Source: Vibrio hyugaensis (GTDB taxonomy: Bacteria; Pseudomonadota; Gammaproteobacteria; Enterobacterales; Vibrionaceae). Taken from it: a stretch of DNA of 64,000 bases. The translations under genes were made by a program, and so were the position numbers. The notes beneath the pieces are model-generated. The model was given only the letters and a program-made list of their open reading frames with translations. It searched no databases and was not told where the DNA came from. Of the stretch, positions 34,950 to 46,111 are shown piece after piece. Position 1 is the stretch's first letter. Every line of letters begins with the position of its first letter. The stretch covers positions 1,364,001 through 1,428,000 of the forward strand of contig NZ_CP025795.1 in assembly GCF_002906655.1 (NCBI RefSeq). Reading direction: 5' to 3'.

Positions 34950-37181
34950 ATGATGAAGCCATATCGTTCTGCGCTGCTTGCGCTTGGTTCTTTGAGCCTT
35001 CTTTCGCCTACTATTTGGGCCAGCACTGCGCTCGTATTACCTGGATTACATGAGCAAGGTATCGATTTGCGAGATACTCCTGTTTCCGCTGCCGCGGCAC
35101 TTGAATGGGAATTGGATAATGCCGATGTTGTATTTGGTGCTTATCAAAACAAAAGTGATAACGAACACGTCAACGCCATTGGTTACATGTACAACCAAAA
35201 GCTAGAGCTCAATTCGAGTTGGCTGGAAAACACAATTCGTAATCAAGCAGACTTAAATGGCATCGATTACGAAGATTACTTTCTGCATTTTTCTGAAGAC
35301 ACCATCATTGCAGAAGTCGATAAAACCCATGGTGAAAACACATTGCTCAATCGAAAACCAATGATTGTCGGTTATACAGCAAGTGCCGACCATGCCGGTT
35401 TTTCGCTCTACCAGCAACCGCCTTGGGATGCAGATGTGTTTGAACAAACCAATAATGGTGGCGCATTGTATGTCTACCATTCCGAGCAGTTCGACCGCTT
35501 AGTATTTAAATTCTCTCAGTTTGCTCAAGGCGGCACTTTCAAGATTGAGTACCCTTCTGCCGCCAATGCATTTGGTCAAGTATCGCAATGGAAAAGCGTC
35601 AATATTAAGAAAGACAAAACCGAAAACATGACCAAGAACCAAACCGTCATTTGGTCGGTTCCTTCAGATTGGATTCGAGCTACCACCCATGATGGTAGCG
35701 GATTGAGCTATGGCGGTGGTCAGTATTTTGGCTCGACGTTTTTGCGCGATGGAGGGCGTTTATACGCAATTAAAATTACTTGGCAAGGTGACAACGTCGA
35801 TCATCGCCCTCGCTTAAAAGAAGTGAAGTTAAAAAACACTTTCAAGATCGTTAACCTGTCCGATGCACCAACAACAACGTACGACGGTCAATCTATTGAA
35901 GGGTGGCGGAAAATCCGTGGTTTTGACAAATCAGCAGACTTAAATCAAGACAACTATCTCTCTTGGAGTGAGTACAAAAATCGCACGAACAAGCAAGCCA
36001 CTGCCCGCTTCCGATGGGAATCTCGCGTGATCCCATTTGGTCGTATGTGGAACCAAAGCTCATCATGGACACTGACCAATCTTGCCAATCCACAATTTGC
36101 TCAAGCAATGCATAACTATTATCAAACAGAGTGGGCACAACAAGGTTTGAATGGTGCTTACAATGACGATACGAACAAACTCATCGGTCCCAATCAGTTT
36201 TATGTTTACTCTGGTGGTACTGTTGAGGAACTAGGCTTTGTGGCCGGTAGTGAAGATGCCGATGAGCTCTATAAAGCACAGTTCTCGGCATTTTTAAACA
36301 AACTCGCGACACTGCACGTAGATTCGTTGATTGGCCTAAACATTGGGACAGCAAATCTGTACGGAAGAAATGGTCAGTCACACTTAATCAACGCCGGTTC
36401 ATTGTATCTACGTGAGCACTATCTATTTCCTTCTACGGGCTTTAGCGGCTATGCCGGTTTAGCCAAATTTTGGGATAATTCAGCTCTAGCCAAAGCCGAT
36501 CAAAAGGTGATTTTTCAAGCGACAACTCGTCATGGTCGCGTTCAATACTTTGGTAACACGGAAGAGAATTGGAAACAGGACCAATATTCTGCACTGGCCG
36601 CGTTCTATTTAAACCATCATCCTGACCGTAGCTACTTTAACCAATGGAACAGCAGTTATCAGTACGGAAGTAATAACACCACAGCCGATAACTTTTGGAA
36701 GGCTGGTGTACCAAAGAATATTGCTTATCAACCTAGTGCATTGCTTGCTATCGATTTAGGAGCCCCAGCGAATCAAGTCCCAGAGAATATGATGGCGACC
36801 CCGTTAATGATGTCCACCAGCACGCCTACTCCTTCGGATTACACCGTCATTGGTGATTCAACTATGAATGAAGTCGTTCATGCCGATCTTCCTGATGGGT
36901 TAGCTTACGTATTGCCTACCTATACATACTTTGCTTATCAGTCAGAAACCAATGTAGTCCCTCAAGGCCCAACAGAAATGGTGTTAGCTCGTGAGTTCAG
37001 CAAAGGCCGTGTGTTATATCGCACTGACTTTTTCGGTAAAAGTGCAGACTATTTCTCAGCGCCGAAAATCACCATCCATTTAGATAAGCCAATTAGACCA
37101 GTAGATAGAAACGGCGACATTGGTGAGTATGTATCGCAAATAGAGATTGGAGGTTATGAAGGGCTGTTTTTGCTGTATTGA
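34950..37181 (+). CDS. Large secreted protein with EF-hand loop, possible carbohydrate-active enzyme
   Basis: 743-residue exported protein with signal peptide MMKPYRSALLALGSLSLLSPTIWA. I recognise no family with confidence. Residues 330-341 (DLNQDNYLSWSE) form a complete EF-hand/dockerin-type calcium loop with D, N, D, S and E at positions 1, 3, 5, 9 and 12. Downstream are many Trp/Tyr/Asn residues, a mixed alpha/beta central part and a beta-rich C-terminal region (LAREFSKGRVLYRTDFFG), which recall glycoside hydrolases with an accessory domain. Catalytic residues could not be fixed. It is monocistronic. Confidence 0.6.
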   Translation: MMKPYRSALLALGSLSLLSPTIWASTALVLPGLHEQGIDLRDTPVSAAAALEWELDNADVVFGAYQNKSDNEHVNAIGYMYNQKLELNSSWLENTIRNQADLNGIDYEDYFLHFSEDTIIAEVDKTHGENTLLNRKPMIVGYTASADHAGFSLYQQPPWDADVFEQTNNGGALYVYHSEQFDRLVFKFSQFAQGGTFKIEYPSAANAFGQVSQWKSVNIKKDKTENMTKNQTVIWSVPSDWIRATTHDGSGLSYGGGQYFGSTFLRDGGRLYAIKITWQGDNVDHRPRLKEVKLKNTFKIVNLSDAPTTTYDGQSIEGWRKIRGFDKSADLNQDNYLSWSEYKNRTNKQATARFRWESRVIPFGRMWNQSSSWTLTNLANPQFAQAMHNYYQTEWAQQGLNGAYNDDTNKLIGPNQFYVYSGGTVEELGFVAGSEDADELYKAQFSAFLNKLATLHVDSLIGLNIGTANLYGRNGQSHLINAGSLYLREHYLFPSTGFSGYAGLAKFWDNSALAKADQKVIFQATTRHGRVQYFGNTEENWKQDQYSALAAFYLNHHPDRSYFNQWNSSYQYGSNNTTADNFWKAGVPKNIAYQPSALLAIDLGAPANQVPENMMATPLMMSTSTPTPSDYTVIGDSTMNEVVHADLPDGLAYVLPTYTYFAYQSETNVVPQGPTEMVLAREFSKGRVLYRTDFFGKSADYFSAPKITIHLDKPIRPVDRNGDIGEYVSQIEIGGYEGLFLLY

Positions 37182-37350
37182 TAATAGTTTTTTAATCCTT
37201 CTTCCTGTCCTACCAACAGTCATTCTCAAATCATTTTTGACAGTGATTCAAAGACAGCGCTATTTATCCCTCTACACCGCAAGCCTACTATTTCCGTCAC
37301 AAAGCAGTGCATGACTCCCCTTCGCACTGCTCCATAATAAGGATTTAAGT

Positions 37351-38145
37351 ATGACTGGTACTCACGCGTCAAAAACGATAAAACTTGGTGTCACTAACCT
37401 TTCTTTCCACCGCGTTACCGCTTCTCTTGTTAGTCACGTGCTCAATGATATGGGCTTTGAGGTTGAGCGAGTTTATTCACCTCATGAAGAGAACTTTTCA
37501 AAACTCAAATCCGGTGAAATAGATATGCTTTCTTCGGCTTGGTTACCATCAAGTCACGGCATTTACAAAGCATCGGTAGAGGAAGTACAACCCTTGCTAG
37601 AACTGGGCTTACACTACGAACCTTACGCGCTTTGGGGTGTGCCAGATTACGTGCCTGAAGAACTGGTATCAGAAGTAAGCGACCTGACGAAACCAGAAGT
37701 CGTAGCGCAGATGAATTCGGATATTCAAGGCATCAACCCTGGAGCGGGCATTACACGCTTTTCGATTAAGATGATGGACGAATACTCGCTGACCGAAGCA
37801 GGTTACCGTTTCCACACAGGGACGGAAGAAGATTGCTTTACTGCATTTGAGAAGGCGGTAGAGAACAAACAATGGGTTGTCGTGCCACTTTGGAAGCCTC
37901 AATTTCTTCACTATAAGTACGCAATTCGAGAAATCGCAGAACCAAAAGGTTTGCTGGGTATTGTCGATAAAGCCGTTTTGCTATTGCGCCAAGACAAATC
38001 AGATAAATTTACTCAAGATGAGTTGAGCAGACTGGACGCGCTACGTTTCTCAAACGACATCATTGCGGAATTGGATTACAAAATCAGTCGTGAAGGACGA
38101 GAGTTAGACGCGGTGACACGTGAGTGGTTAGACAACCAGATCTAA
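37351..38145 (+). CDS. Glycine-betaine-type substrate-binding protein without signal peptide
   Basis: 264-residue protein of the OpuAC/ProX substrate-binding family. The match begins at KTIKLGVTNLSFHRVTASLVSHVLNDMGF, and the family features include LSSAWLPSSHG, INPGAGITR and VVPLWKPQFLHYKY with the aromatic cage residues. The N-terminus (MTGTHASK) is not a signal peptide and no lipobox is present, so the protein would stay in the cytoplasm unless the start is wrong. No upstream in-frame start with a signal was seen. No permease or ATPase gene is adjacent. It may act as a cytoplasmic ligand-binding or catabolic protein. Confidence 0.75.
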   Translation: MTGTHASKTIKLGVTNLSFHRVTASLVSHVLNDMGFEVERVYSPHEENFSKLKSGEIDMLSSAWLPSSHGIYKASVEEVQPLLELGLHYEPYALWGVPDYVPEELVSEVSDLTKPEVVAQMNSDIQGINPGAGITRFSIKMMDEYSLTEAGYRFHTGTEEDCFTAFEKAVENKQWVVVPLWKPQFLHYKYAIREIAEPKGLLGIVDKAVLLLRQDKSDKFTQDELSRLDALRFSNDIIAELDYKISREGRELDAVTREWLDNQI

Positions 38146-38165
38146 CAGGTTTTACTCAGTTTATA

Positions 38166-38216
38166 GTGCTTTGCCTTGCTTCCATTGCTAAATTGCTAAA
38201 TTGCATGGCAAAGCAC
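38166..38216. repeat. Hairpin between convergent genes
   Basis: GTGCTTTGCC (38166-38175) and GGCAAAGCAC (38207-38216) pair exactly across a 31-base loop that contains the direct repeat TTGCTAAA twice. No T run follows. It could be a weak transcript end for both neighbours. Confidence 0.4.
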
Positions 38217-38222
38217 GTTGAG

Positions 38223-38615
38223 TTAGTACATGGTGTTCCCGTTTGCTGACTCTTTCGGGATTTCTTGCAAGGCATCCCAATGCTCGACAATCTTGCCATT
38301 TAAATCAAAGCGGAAGAAATCCATCGTCACGTATTCCACGTCATCAGGCCAAGTTTGGTGCGTATGCAGCGCCACTAAATTGCCCTCTGCGACGGCTCGA
38401 ACAAACGTAATGTCTTTCTCTGGGTACTCTTCCTGCATTCTCTCGAAATAAGCGATAAAAGGATCAGGGCCATTACCCACTAATGGGTTGTGCTGAATAT
38501 ACTCGTCCCCTACGTAAAGCTCGACCGCTTTTCTTGGGTTTCCTCGATATGCCATCTCATAGAAAGCAATGGCATTGCGTTTGTTCTCTTCAATATCGAT
38601 TTGCAAGGTGCTCAT
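38223..38615 (-). CDS. SnoaL-like / NTF2-fold protein
   Basis: 130-residue cytoplasmic protein of the SnoaL polyketide-cyclase-like family. Typical elements are AIAFYEMAYRGNPRKAVELYV, YIQHNP, AEGNLVALHTHQTW and MDFFRFDLNGKIVEHWDALQEIP with the family's His/Asp pair. The family covers isomerases, hydrolases and unknown stress proteins, so no reaction can be given. GGAG is present near the start (GAACCCCATG context on the coding strand is weak). It is a single gene convergent with the binding-protein gene. Confidence 0.8.
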   Translation of the reverse strand: MSTLQIDIEENKRNAIAFYEMAYRGNPRKAVELYVGDEYIQHNPLVGNGPDPFIAYFERMQEEYPEKDITFVRAVAEGNLVALHTHQTWPDDVEYVTMDFFRFDLNGKIVEHWDALQEIPKESANGNTMY

Positions 38616-38696
38616 GGGGTTCTCCTATTCAACTCACGATCGTCTACAAAGCGTAGTCAAGAATTAAAGCGCGAAGCATTTCCCTCGTAACGAATA

Positions 38697-38729
38697 AACA
38701 AAAATGCCGCACTGTGTCATGCGGCATTT
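38697..38729 (-). terminator. Terminator of the M28 aminopeptidase gene
   Basis: AAATGCCGCA (38702-38711) pairs with TGCGGCATTT (38720-38729). The minus strand continues into TTTTTGTTT. Confidence 0.85.
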
Positions 38730-38757
38730 AGAGTTTGATGAGAAGTGCTCTTTACGA

Positions 38758-40284
38758 TCAGTTGGTTGTTTTCTCAAATCTCGCGACAAGGCTGGTTTGG
38801 TCGAAATTACGATAACCTCGCACCATAATGCTGAACGTCCCTGCCGGTTTATTTAGAACACATTGTTCATTGCTCCCATTTTGAAATGGACGACAATCAA
38901 AGTTACTGACTGACACTTGATCGTTGTATTTCACAAAGAGATCCGCATCGCCACTTCTTGGCCCAGACAAGGAAATGGTCACCTTACCCTCCTCTTGAGT
39001 TTCAAAACTAAAGAACTGTTCCTCTCCATAGCCTGCTCGTAAATTCTCAACAGGTTCACCATCTTGTAAGGGGGTCACGCCAGTCGTGCTGTCCATGCTT
39101 GATTCAATCAAATAAGCGATAGCAAGCTTTGCAAAGTTGCTGACATGCGAGGCGGTCGGGTCTGAATTTTCCAACGTATCAAATTGGGTGTGAATATTTG
39201 GGTTGTAGTCTTCAAACAAACTTTCGAATGGCATGGCCGCCGGATAACCAGCATTGTGCCAGGAGGCATGGTCAGAACATGCATAGCCACAGCGATCAAA
39301 CTGGTAGGTGATTTCAGGCGTGTACACATCAATCAACTCAGACAGAAATGCCGTCAAGTTACTATCGGTGTAATCGGTGATGAATGTAATATCATGCGCA
39401 GAACCGCTGTAATTGGTCATGTCTAATTGCAACACGGATAGCACGTTGGCTTTTTCGTCTTTCAGCATTTCAACAATGTCTTGCGAACCTCTCAGCCCAA
39501 CTTCTTCCGCGGCATAGCCATAGAATTTGATGGTTCTGTCTGGCTGGATACCGCTGGCAATCATTAAGCGAAGTGACTCAGTCACCGTTGCAATACCAGA
39601 AGCATCGTCATCAGCGCCCGGAGAAATGGTTCCCTCTTCTGTCCATGCGCCAGCTGTTGAGTCGAGATGCCCACCCACGACAACAATTTCTTCGGGATAT
39701 TTCGCACCCAGCAACGTCACTTCGACAGATTTTTGTGGGTAGCCGCGATGGGAAATTTGCTCCGCAGAAGCATAAGAGACACCTTCAATTTCTTGGCTCC
39801 AACGCGCCAGCAACCAATCAGAGGCTTCAACACCCGTAGCGGTGGTATAAAAACGATTGGTAAATGACGTCATGCCTTCTATGGTCTTCACCAAGTTCGT
39901 CGGCTCTACTTGATTGATGAGAGCCTCAACCGTGTCATGATGGCTGATCATCGGTTTGTTAAACGTCTTCAATGTGGTTGGCATGGTTGCGGCTTTCAAT
40001 GCACTGGCTTTGTCTGGGTGCACCATATACCCACCACAGCGATGTTTTTCATGATGCATGTGACTGGATAGCGTCGCTAACTGATCTGGCGATATTTTCG
40101 CGACCACAGCGGGACGAGCACCAAAGAAATCAGAATAAACCGTGGCTCCGTGTTTGGTAATCAGATCCAACGCATCCGCATCGGTGGTGATCCAAACTTG
40201 TTCTTGCTGGGTCAATTCATTGGCTACAACACTGCTGCTCAACGTACTGCTCAACAATGCCAATGCTAAAAGACTCTTTTTCAT
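38758..40284 (-). CDS. Secreted M28 aminopeptidase with C-terminal PPC domain
   Basis: 508-residue exported zinc aminopeptidase of the Vibrio leucine-aminopeptidase type. It has a signal peptide (ending near VVA) and a propeptide to about residue 110. Two-zinc ligands are in VGGHLDST, GADDDASGIA, AAEEVGLRG, QLDMTNY and PNIHTQFDT. CGYACSDHASW is the family disulfide region. Residues ~410-505 form a pre-peptidase C-terminal (PPC) beta domain (DADLFVKYNDQVS). It removes N-terminal amino acids from extracellular peptides and is encoded just downstream of an M4 protease, separated by a terminator. Confidence 0.92.
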   Translation of the reverse strand: MKKSLLALALLSSTLSSSVVANELTQQEQVWITTDADALDLITKHGATVYSDFFGARPAVVAKISPDQLATLSSHMHHEKHRCGGYMVHPDKASALKAATMPTTLKTFNKPMISHHDTVEALINQVEPTNLVKTIEGMTSFTNRFYTTATGVEASDWLLARWSQEIEGVSYASAEQISHRGYPQKSVEVTLLGAKYPEEIVVVGGHLDSTAGAWTEEGTISPGADDDASGIATVTESLRLMIASGIQPDRTIKFYGYAAEEVGLRGSQDIVEMLKDEKANVLSVLQLDMTNYSGSAHDITFITDYTDSNLTAFLSELIDVYTPEITYQFDRCGYACSDHASWHNAGYPAAMPFESLFEDYNPNIHTQFDTLENSDPTASHVSNFAKLAIAYLIESSMDSTTGVTPLQDGEPVENLRAGYGEEQFFSFETQEEGKVTISLSGPRSGDADLFVKYNDQVSVSNFDCRPFQNGSNEQCVLNKPAGTFSIMVRGYRNFDQTSLVARFEKTTN

Positions 40285-40316
40285 GTTGGTATTTTCCTTT
40301 ACTAACCTTACTGACG

Positions 40317-40344
40317 AAAAAAGGGCTCCGTCTGGAGCCCTTTT
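40317..40344 (-). terminator. Terminator of the M4 protease gene
   Basis: AAAAGGGCTCC (40319-40329) pairs perfectly with GGAGCCCTTTT (40334-40344), with T's following on the minus strand. Confidence 0.9.
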
Positions 40345-40356
40345 GCTATTGTGTTG

Positions 40357-42699
<2,343 letters not shown>

Positions 42700-43473
42700 T
42701 TATCTATCTCCTTGATGTATTCGAGTCGAATCTATCAGAAAAAAAACACACCGAAGTCGATAATTAAAATCAATAAAATAGTTGTGATACATCAATTAAA
42801 TAAATTCATGCAACTGGTAAAAATAAAAATTACAATTTTATGACAAGGTCTTTTTTTAGGAAAAAAGATCTCATTTATAAAATGTGGAAATATTATTTTT
42901 ATCACTAGATATTTTTGTTTAAAAATATTGTTTGTTTTATCCAATTATGAATAAGGCATACTACTAACACTAAATGATTAGAAATACATAAGGAGGGGCA
43001 ATACTGAACCAAGCGGTGAAGTTAGCATAATTGACTTTATAATTTCAAATACAAAAACCAATAATCAAATATCACTCTTAAATTCAGAATGAATGCCATC
43101 CCAATTAAAAACCACCACTGAGATTATGATTATAATCGCACTAAAGACTGTTTAATTTAAATGACTAAGTAATACTAAAGTAGATACCAACCACTATAAG
43201 CCACATTAAAATAAAGGTCATTAGAAGAAAGTAGTCAACATAGAGAATATAAAAACAATAACTCTGAATAGATAAATTACAAATAAGATAATAACAAACA
43301 GGTTTTAAACAAGAGGTAAAAGGATAGATTTATTAAAACCATTAAAAACAAAGACTATGTTTATTGATAGGACAAAATCAAACAAAGTGGATATAAATAT
43401 AACCACCAAAGTTCGTTATATTTAATAATATTAACAACGGTGGAGTTACCTAAGGAAGAGAGCAACGTTAAGA
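42700..43473. other. A/T-rich gene desert
   Basis: About 770 bases of conspicuously A/T-rich sequence with stops in all frames, between the M4 protease start and the terminator of the next cluster. AAGGAGGGG at about 42991 looks like a strong ribosome-binding site but no ATG-started frame of useful length follows. It may hold the protease promoter, bound nucleoid proteins or a decayed gene. No tRNA, sRNA terminator or repeat was recognised. Confidence 0.5.
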
Positions 43474-43501
43474 AAATAAAAAAGGCTACCCTTGGGTAAC
43501 C
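43474..43501 (-). terminator. Terminator at the end of the BCCT/dipeptidase cluster
   Basis: GGCTACCC (43484-43491) pairs with GGGTAACC (43494-43501), with one G-U. The minus strand then reads TTTTTTATTTT. It closes the leftward cluster. Confidence 0.8.
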
Positions 43502-43530
43502 TCACACTTTTATTCGTTAATGCATCAATA

Positions 43531-43833
43531 TCAAACTAATTCGCCTGCACCTTGAATAGAACGTTCACTGTTCTCGACAAGGAAAACCGTAGCAGTTTGC
43601 TTTAACGTCTCCCACTCGGCATCTTCGACAGCAATACCCTCGTCCCAAGATTGCTTTTGTGCACGGCTCAGTTCTTCCCCTTCTATGTGGATGGAGTACC
43701 CTTGTGAGCTTGCTTCGATATCAAAATCATTGACGGAGAGCTCAATTGTCATGCTGTGGTAATCCGTACTGTGATCTTCCACTTGGTCAGAGAAAAAAAA
43801 CCTCTGGTGCAATATGCCCTCGGTTAAGTACAT
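43531..43833 (-). CDS. Small acidic protein, unknown; possibly 3' part of the preceding gene
   Basis: 100-codon frame whose 5' end overlaps the next upstream gene by 47 bases. Only the part from MTIELSVNDFDIEASSQGYSI (ATG at 43752) looks like an ordinary small alpha/beta protein, rich in Glu. No ribosome-binding site is evident for either start. The upstream gene stops just after a T8 run (43800-43793). Removing one T would join the two frames into one ~240-residue protein. So this is either a separate gene or the C-terminal part of a frameshifted one. Confidence 0.5.
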   Translation of the reverse strand: MYLTEGILHQRFFFSDQVEDHSTDYHSMTIELSVNDFDIEASSQGYSIHIEGEELSRAQKQSWDEGIAVEDAEWETLKQTATVFLVENSERSIQGAGELV

Positions 43834-44263
43834 ACAAGGTGCGTTTTGGGCTAGTCCCGTTTACCCATTGAGCACGACAGGCAATCCCCTTTGCTGAAAG
43901 CCTTGCGAGCTCACTGTATGCTAACCATCGATTGTGACATTGTTTGAGTGTAATGGTGACCGATTTCGTGTTAATCATTTTCTCAAGTGCAAAGTCCAAC
44001 ACTGCAGGCAGATGACATGCGACGCTACCATTATGCAATTCGATTTCGATGCTTGAATCCGTATTTCCTGTAATAGTCACTGCACAATCGGAGTCCAAAT
44101 TAAGGAATAAACTCGCGTTGTTAAAGTGACGAACACCATTCAACCCAACCATCTGTAAATCGGCAACCATATTGGCAATCACATCGGCTTCACCACAATG
44201 GCGACGCATACCAAGAAAGGCTTTGTTTACTGCTGCTACCAGCTCGTTATGCGAGACGATCAT
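43787..44263 (-). CDS. DUF3726-like protein
   Basis: 158 residues beginning MIVSHNELVAAVNKAFLGMRRHCGEADVIANMVADLQMVGLNG, a pattern I associate with DUF3726; the function is unknown. The frame overlaps the 579-residue gene upstream by four bases (ATGA), so it is translationally coupled to it. It ends PEVFFL just after a run of eight T's on the coding strand, where slippage would fuse it to the downstream frame. It belongs to the BCCT/dipeptidase/RidA cluster and may act with its neighbour. Confidence 0.6.
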   Translation of the reverse strand: MIVSHNELVAAVNKAFLGMRRHCGEADVIANMVADLQMVGLNGVRHFNNASLFLNLDSDCAVTITGNTDSSIEIELHNGSVACHLPAVLDFALEKMINTKSVTITLKQCHNRWLAYSELARLSAKGIACRAQWVNGTSPKRTLYVLNRGHIAPEVFFL

Positions 44264-45999
44264 AATGCAAAACCTCTACTGATTTTTTGATTGTCACTTT
44301 GCGCGATTTCTTCACGCTCGGGCATGATGGGAAAGATCCATGTATCGTTATAAGCTGGGTCACGAACCTCATCCAAGAGCGGCGCGCCTTGGAAGAAGGT
44401 TACGCGCACCCATCGGTCTGAACGCGGGTCAAACTTGGTCGCGCCAAACACAGCTAGCTTGCAGCGTAGCAAATGCATTGGCAGCGCATCTTCTCGCAGC
44501 ACATTCATTTGAATGTCGCCCATTTCACGGTTACCAAGGGTCCATACTCGTCGTGTAATCGCTCGGTATTGCGGATTTTGCAATAAGAATTCCGCAAGTG
44601 ATGTTTCAGGCAGACATTTCAACAATGCATGGTAGTAGCGATTAACTTGTCGACCTATATCGAGTGGCAACTCACGTTCTTCACCGATTTCTTCCCCACG
44701 AATGCCTAGTCTCGGTTCTTCTTTGTCTTGTGAGCGATACCAGAACCAATAGTTGTTCTCTGGTAACGTGTAGTCGGCATCGATTGACCAACGGTATTTG
44801 CTCTCTAGTATTTGCAAAACATCTTGAACGCTTTTTCCACCAGGAATAGAGAGTGACTCATCGGTGTTCATTTGGTTTTCAAATTCATCAACCAAAGGCG
44901 GGTAAAGCTCGATCAAACATGAAGTTAGGATTTCTTGGGCTTCCAAACTCATGGTTGTGGTTTGTTTGATCAAGCTTGCCCAATTCGAGTGCTCTGCCAT
45001 CAAAGCATTTAAGTTAATTTGTAGCGCTTGGAGATCCGCAATCGCTTGATGATTAAGCTGATCTTGATGTTCATTGATTGTTATCACTTGCTCTAAGTGT
45101 CGCTGTGCTTTTTTAAGCAGAGCTTTTAACGGCAGCTCTAACTCGGTAGGTTCACATGGCATGGCAAGTACATTGGCAATAGCACGCTCACGTGATGTCA
45201 TCCACTGGTCAACAATACATGGATGGTTGATTAAATATGGCGCCATACCCAAGCCAGTTGCGTTCCCTACACCGAGATAGCGCTGCAGACCTTTGTGAAG
45301 TGCAACAGCATTATCTCCGCCTTTTTTCGCAGCAAGGTAATGAACCCAATCTAAACTGAATTCACGCAGCATATAAACGGCACACATTTGTGCACTGAAC
45401 GATTGGTTGAAATCAGGGTTGTTCTCCAGCAGTTTAAAATCGGCAATACCAAATTTACCGTTACCATAAACGGCGGTGGTTCTTAGGATGTAACCCACTT
45501 CTGCCAGTTCCGAAGGCTCTGGCTGCTCACCTTTAGAAAGCGCATTCACAATGTGTTCAAACACACGAACACTCTTATTCGCACGAGCAAGAACAAGCAC
45601 ATTGTTTGGATTGCGCCCCGCTTCTTGCAAAGGCACATTGGCTCGAAGTTGCTCTAACAACTCAACATTAACTTCACCTTTGACCAGCGCAAAGGTTACG
45701 TCCCATTTTTCAGCAATGACTCGGTCGTTACGCTCTTCATCAGCAATTTCATCGCAAAAAACAACCAAGTGATAAATGTGTTCCGGCGTCGCTAATTTGT
45801 AAATTACATGACCAAAACCGCGTGGACACAATTGCCACTCATGCTTGCTCACTCGCCATTCCTGACTCGCCATTTTTCGGATCAAACTTCGCACAAAGCT
45901 GATTCGATTTTGGTGCATAGCCCCTAGCCTGTCTGGCGCCATCACAATTGCAGCGTTGCGAAGTGTTGTTTCAGTGTAAGTAGAACGATGTGCATCCAT
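44260..45999 (-). CDS. Conserved-looking 579-aa cytoplasmic protein, unrecognised
   Basis: Large soluble protein, 579 residues from the ATG at 45999, which follows AGGTGGTGAG; a GTG at 46011 is a weaker start. No signal peptide or membrane segment. Landmarks include RISFVRSLIRKMA and GFGHVIYKLATPEHIYHLVVFCDE near the N-terminus, a helical centre, YWFWYRSQDKEEPRLGIRGEEIG and RVTFFQGAPLLDEVRDPAYNDTW near the end. I know no family. It overlaps the DUF3726-like gene by four bases. It is separated from the BCCT gene by a hairpin-bearing gap of 112 bases, in a catabolic cluster. Confidence 0.65.
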   Translation of the reverse strand: MDAHRSTYTETTLRNAAIVMAPDRLGAMHQNRISFVRSLIRKMASQEWRVSKHEWQLCPRGFGHVIYKLATPEHIYHLVVFCDEIADEERNDRVIAEKWDVTFALVKGEVNVELLEQLRANVPLQEAGRNPNNVLVLARANKSVRVFEHIVNALSKGEQPEPSELAEVGYILRTTAVYGNGKFGIADFKLLENNPDFNQSFSAQMCAVYMLREFSLDWVHYLAAKKGGDNAVALHKGLQRYLGVGNATGLGMAPYLINHPCIVDQWMTSRERAIANVLAMPCEPTELELPLKALLKKAQRHLEQVITINEHQDQLNHQAIADLQALQINLNALMAEHSNWASLIKQTTTMSLEAQEILTSCLIELYPPLVDEFENQMNTDESLSIPGGKSVQDVLQILESKYRWSIDADYTLPENNYWFWYRSQDKEEPRLGIRGEEIGEERELPLDIGRQVNRYYHALLKCLPETSLAEFLLQNPQYRAITRRVWTLGNREMGDIQMNVLREDALPMHLLRCKLAVFGATKFDPRSDRWVRVTFFQGAPLLDEVRDPAYNDTWIFPIMPEREEIAQSDNQKISRGFAL

Positions 46000-46035
46000 T
46001 TTGCTCACCACCTATTTTTTATTGTAAGAATAAGG

Positions 46036-46072
46036 GCTTGTGCGGGTGTGGGGAGGATTCACCCACACAAGC
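46036..46072 (-). terminator. Intra-cluster hairpin between BCCT and the 579-aa gene
   Basis: GCTTGTGCGGGTG (46036-46048) pairs with CACCCACACAAGC (46060-46072) at 12 of 13 positions. On the minus strand it is followed by CCCTTATTCTTAC, a poor T run. It may be a partial terminator, an attenuator or a processing site that sets different levels of the carrier and the downstream genes. Confidence 0.6.
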
Positions 46073-46111
46073 GCCACGTTATTGGGTTTGATCTTTTTGT
46101 TATAACCGTTG

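Noticed and set aside
42991..43030. AAGGAGGGG followed by a GTG-started five-codon frame
   Set aside because: The frame is too short to support as a gene; noted only as part of the A/T-rich interval.
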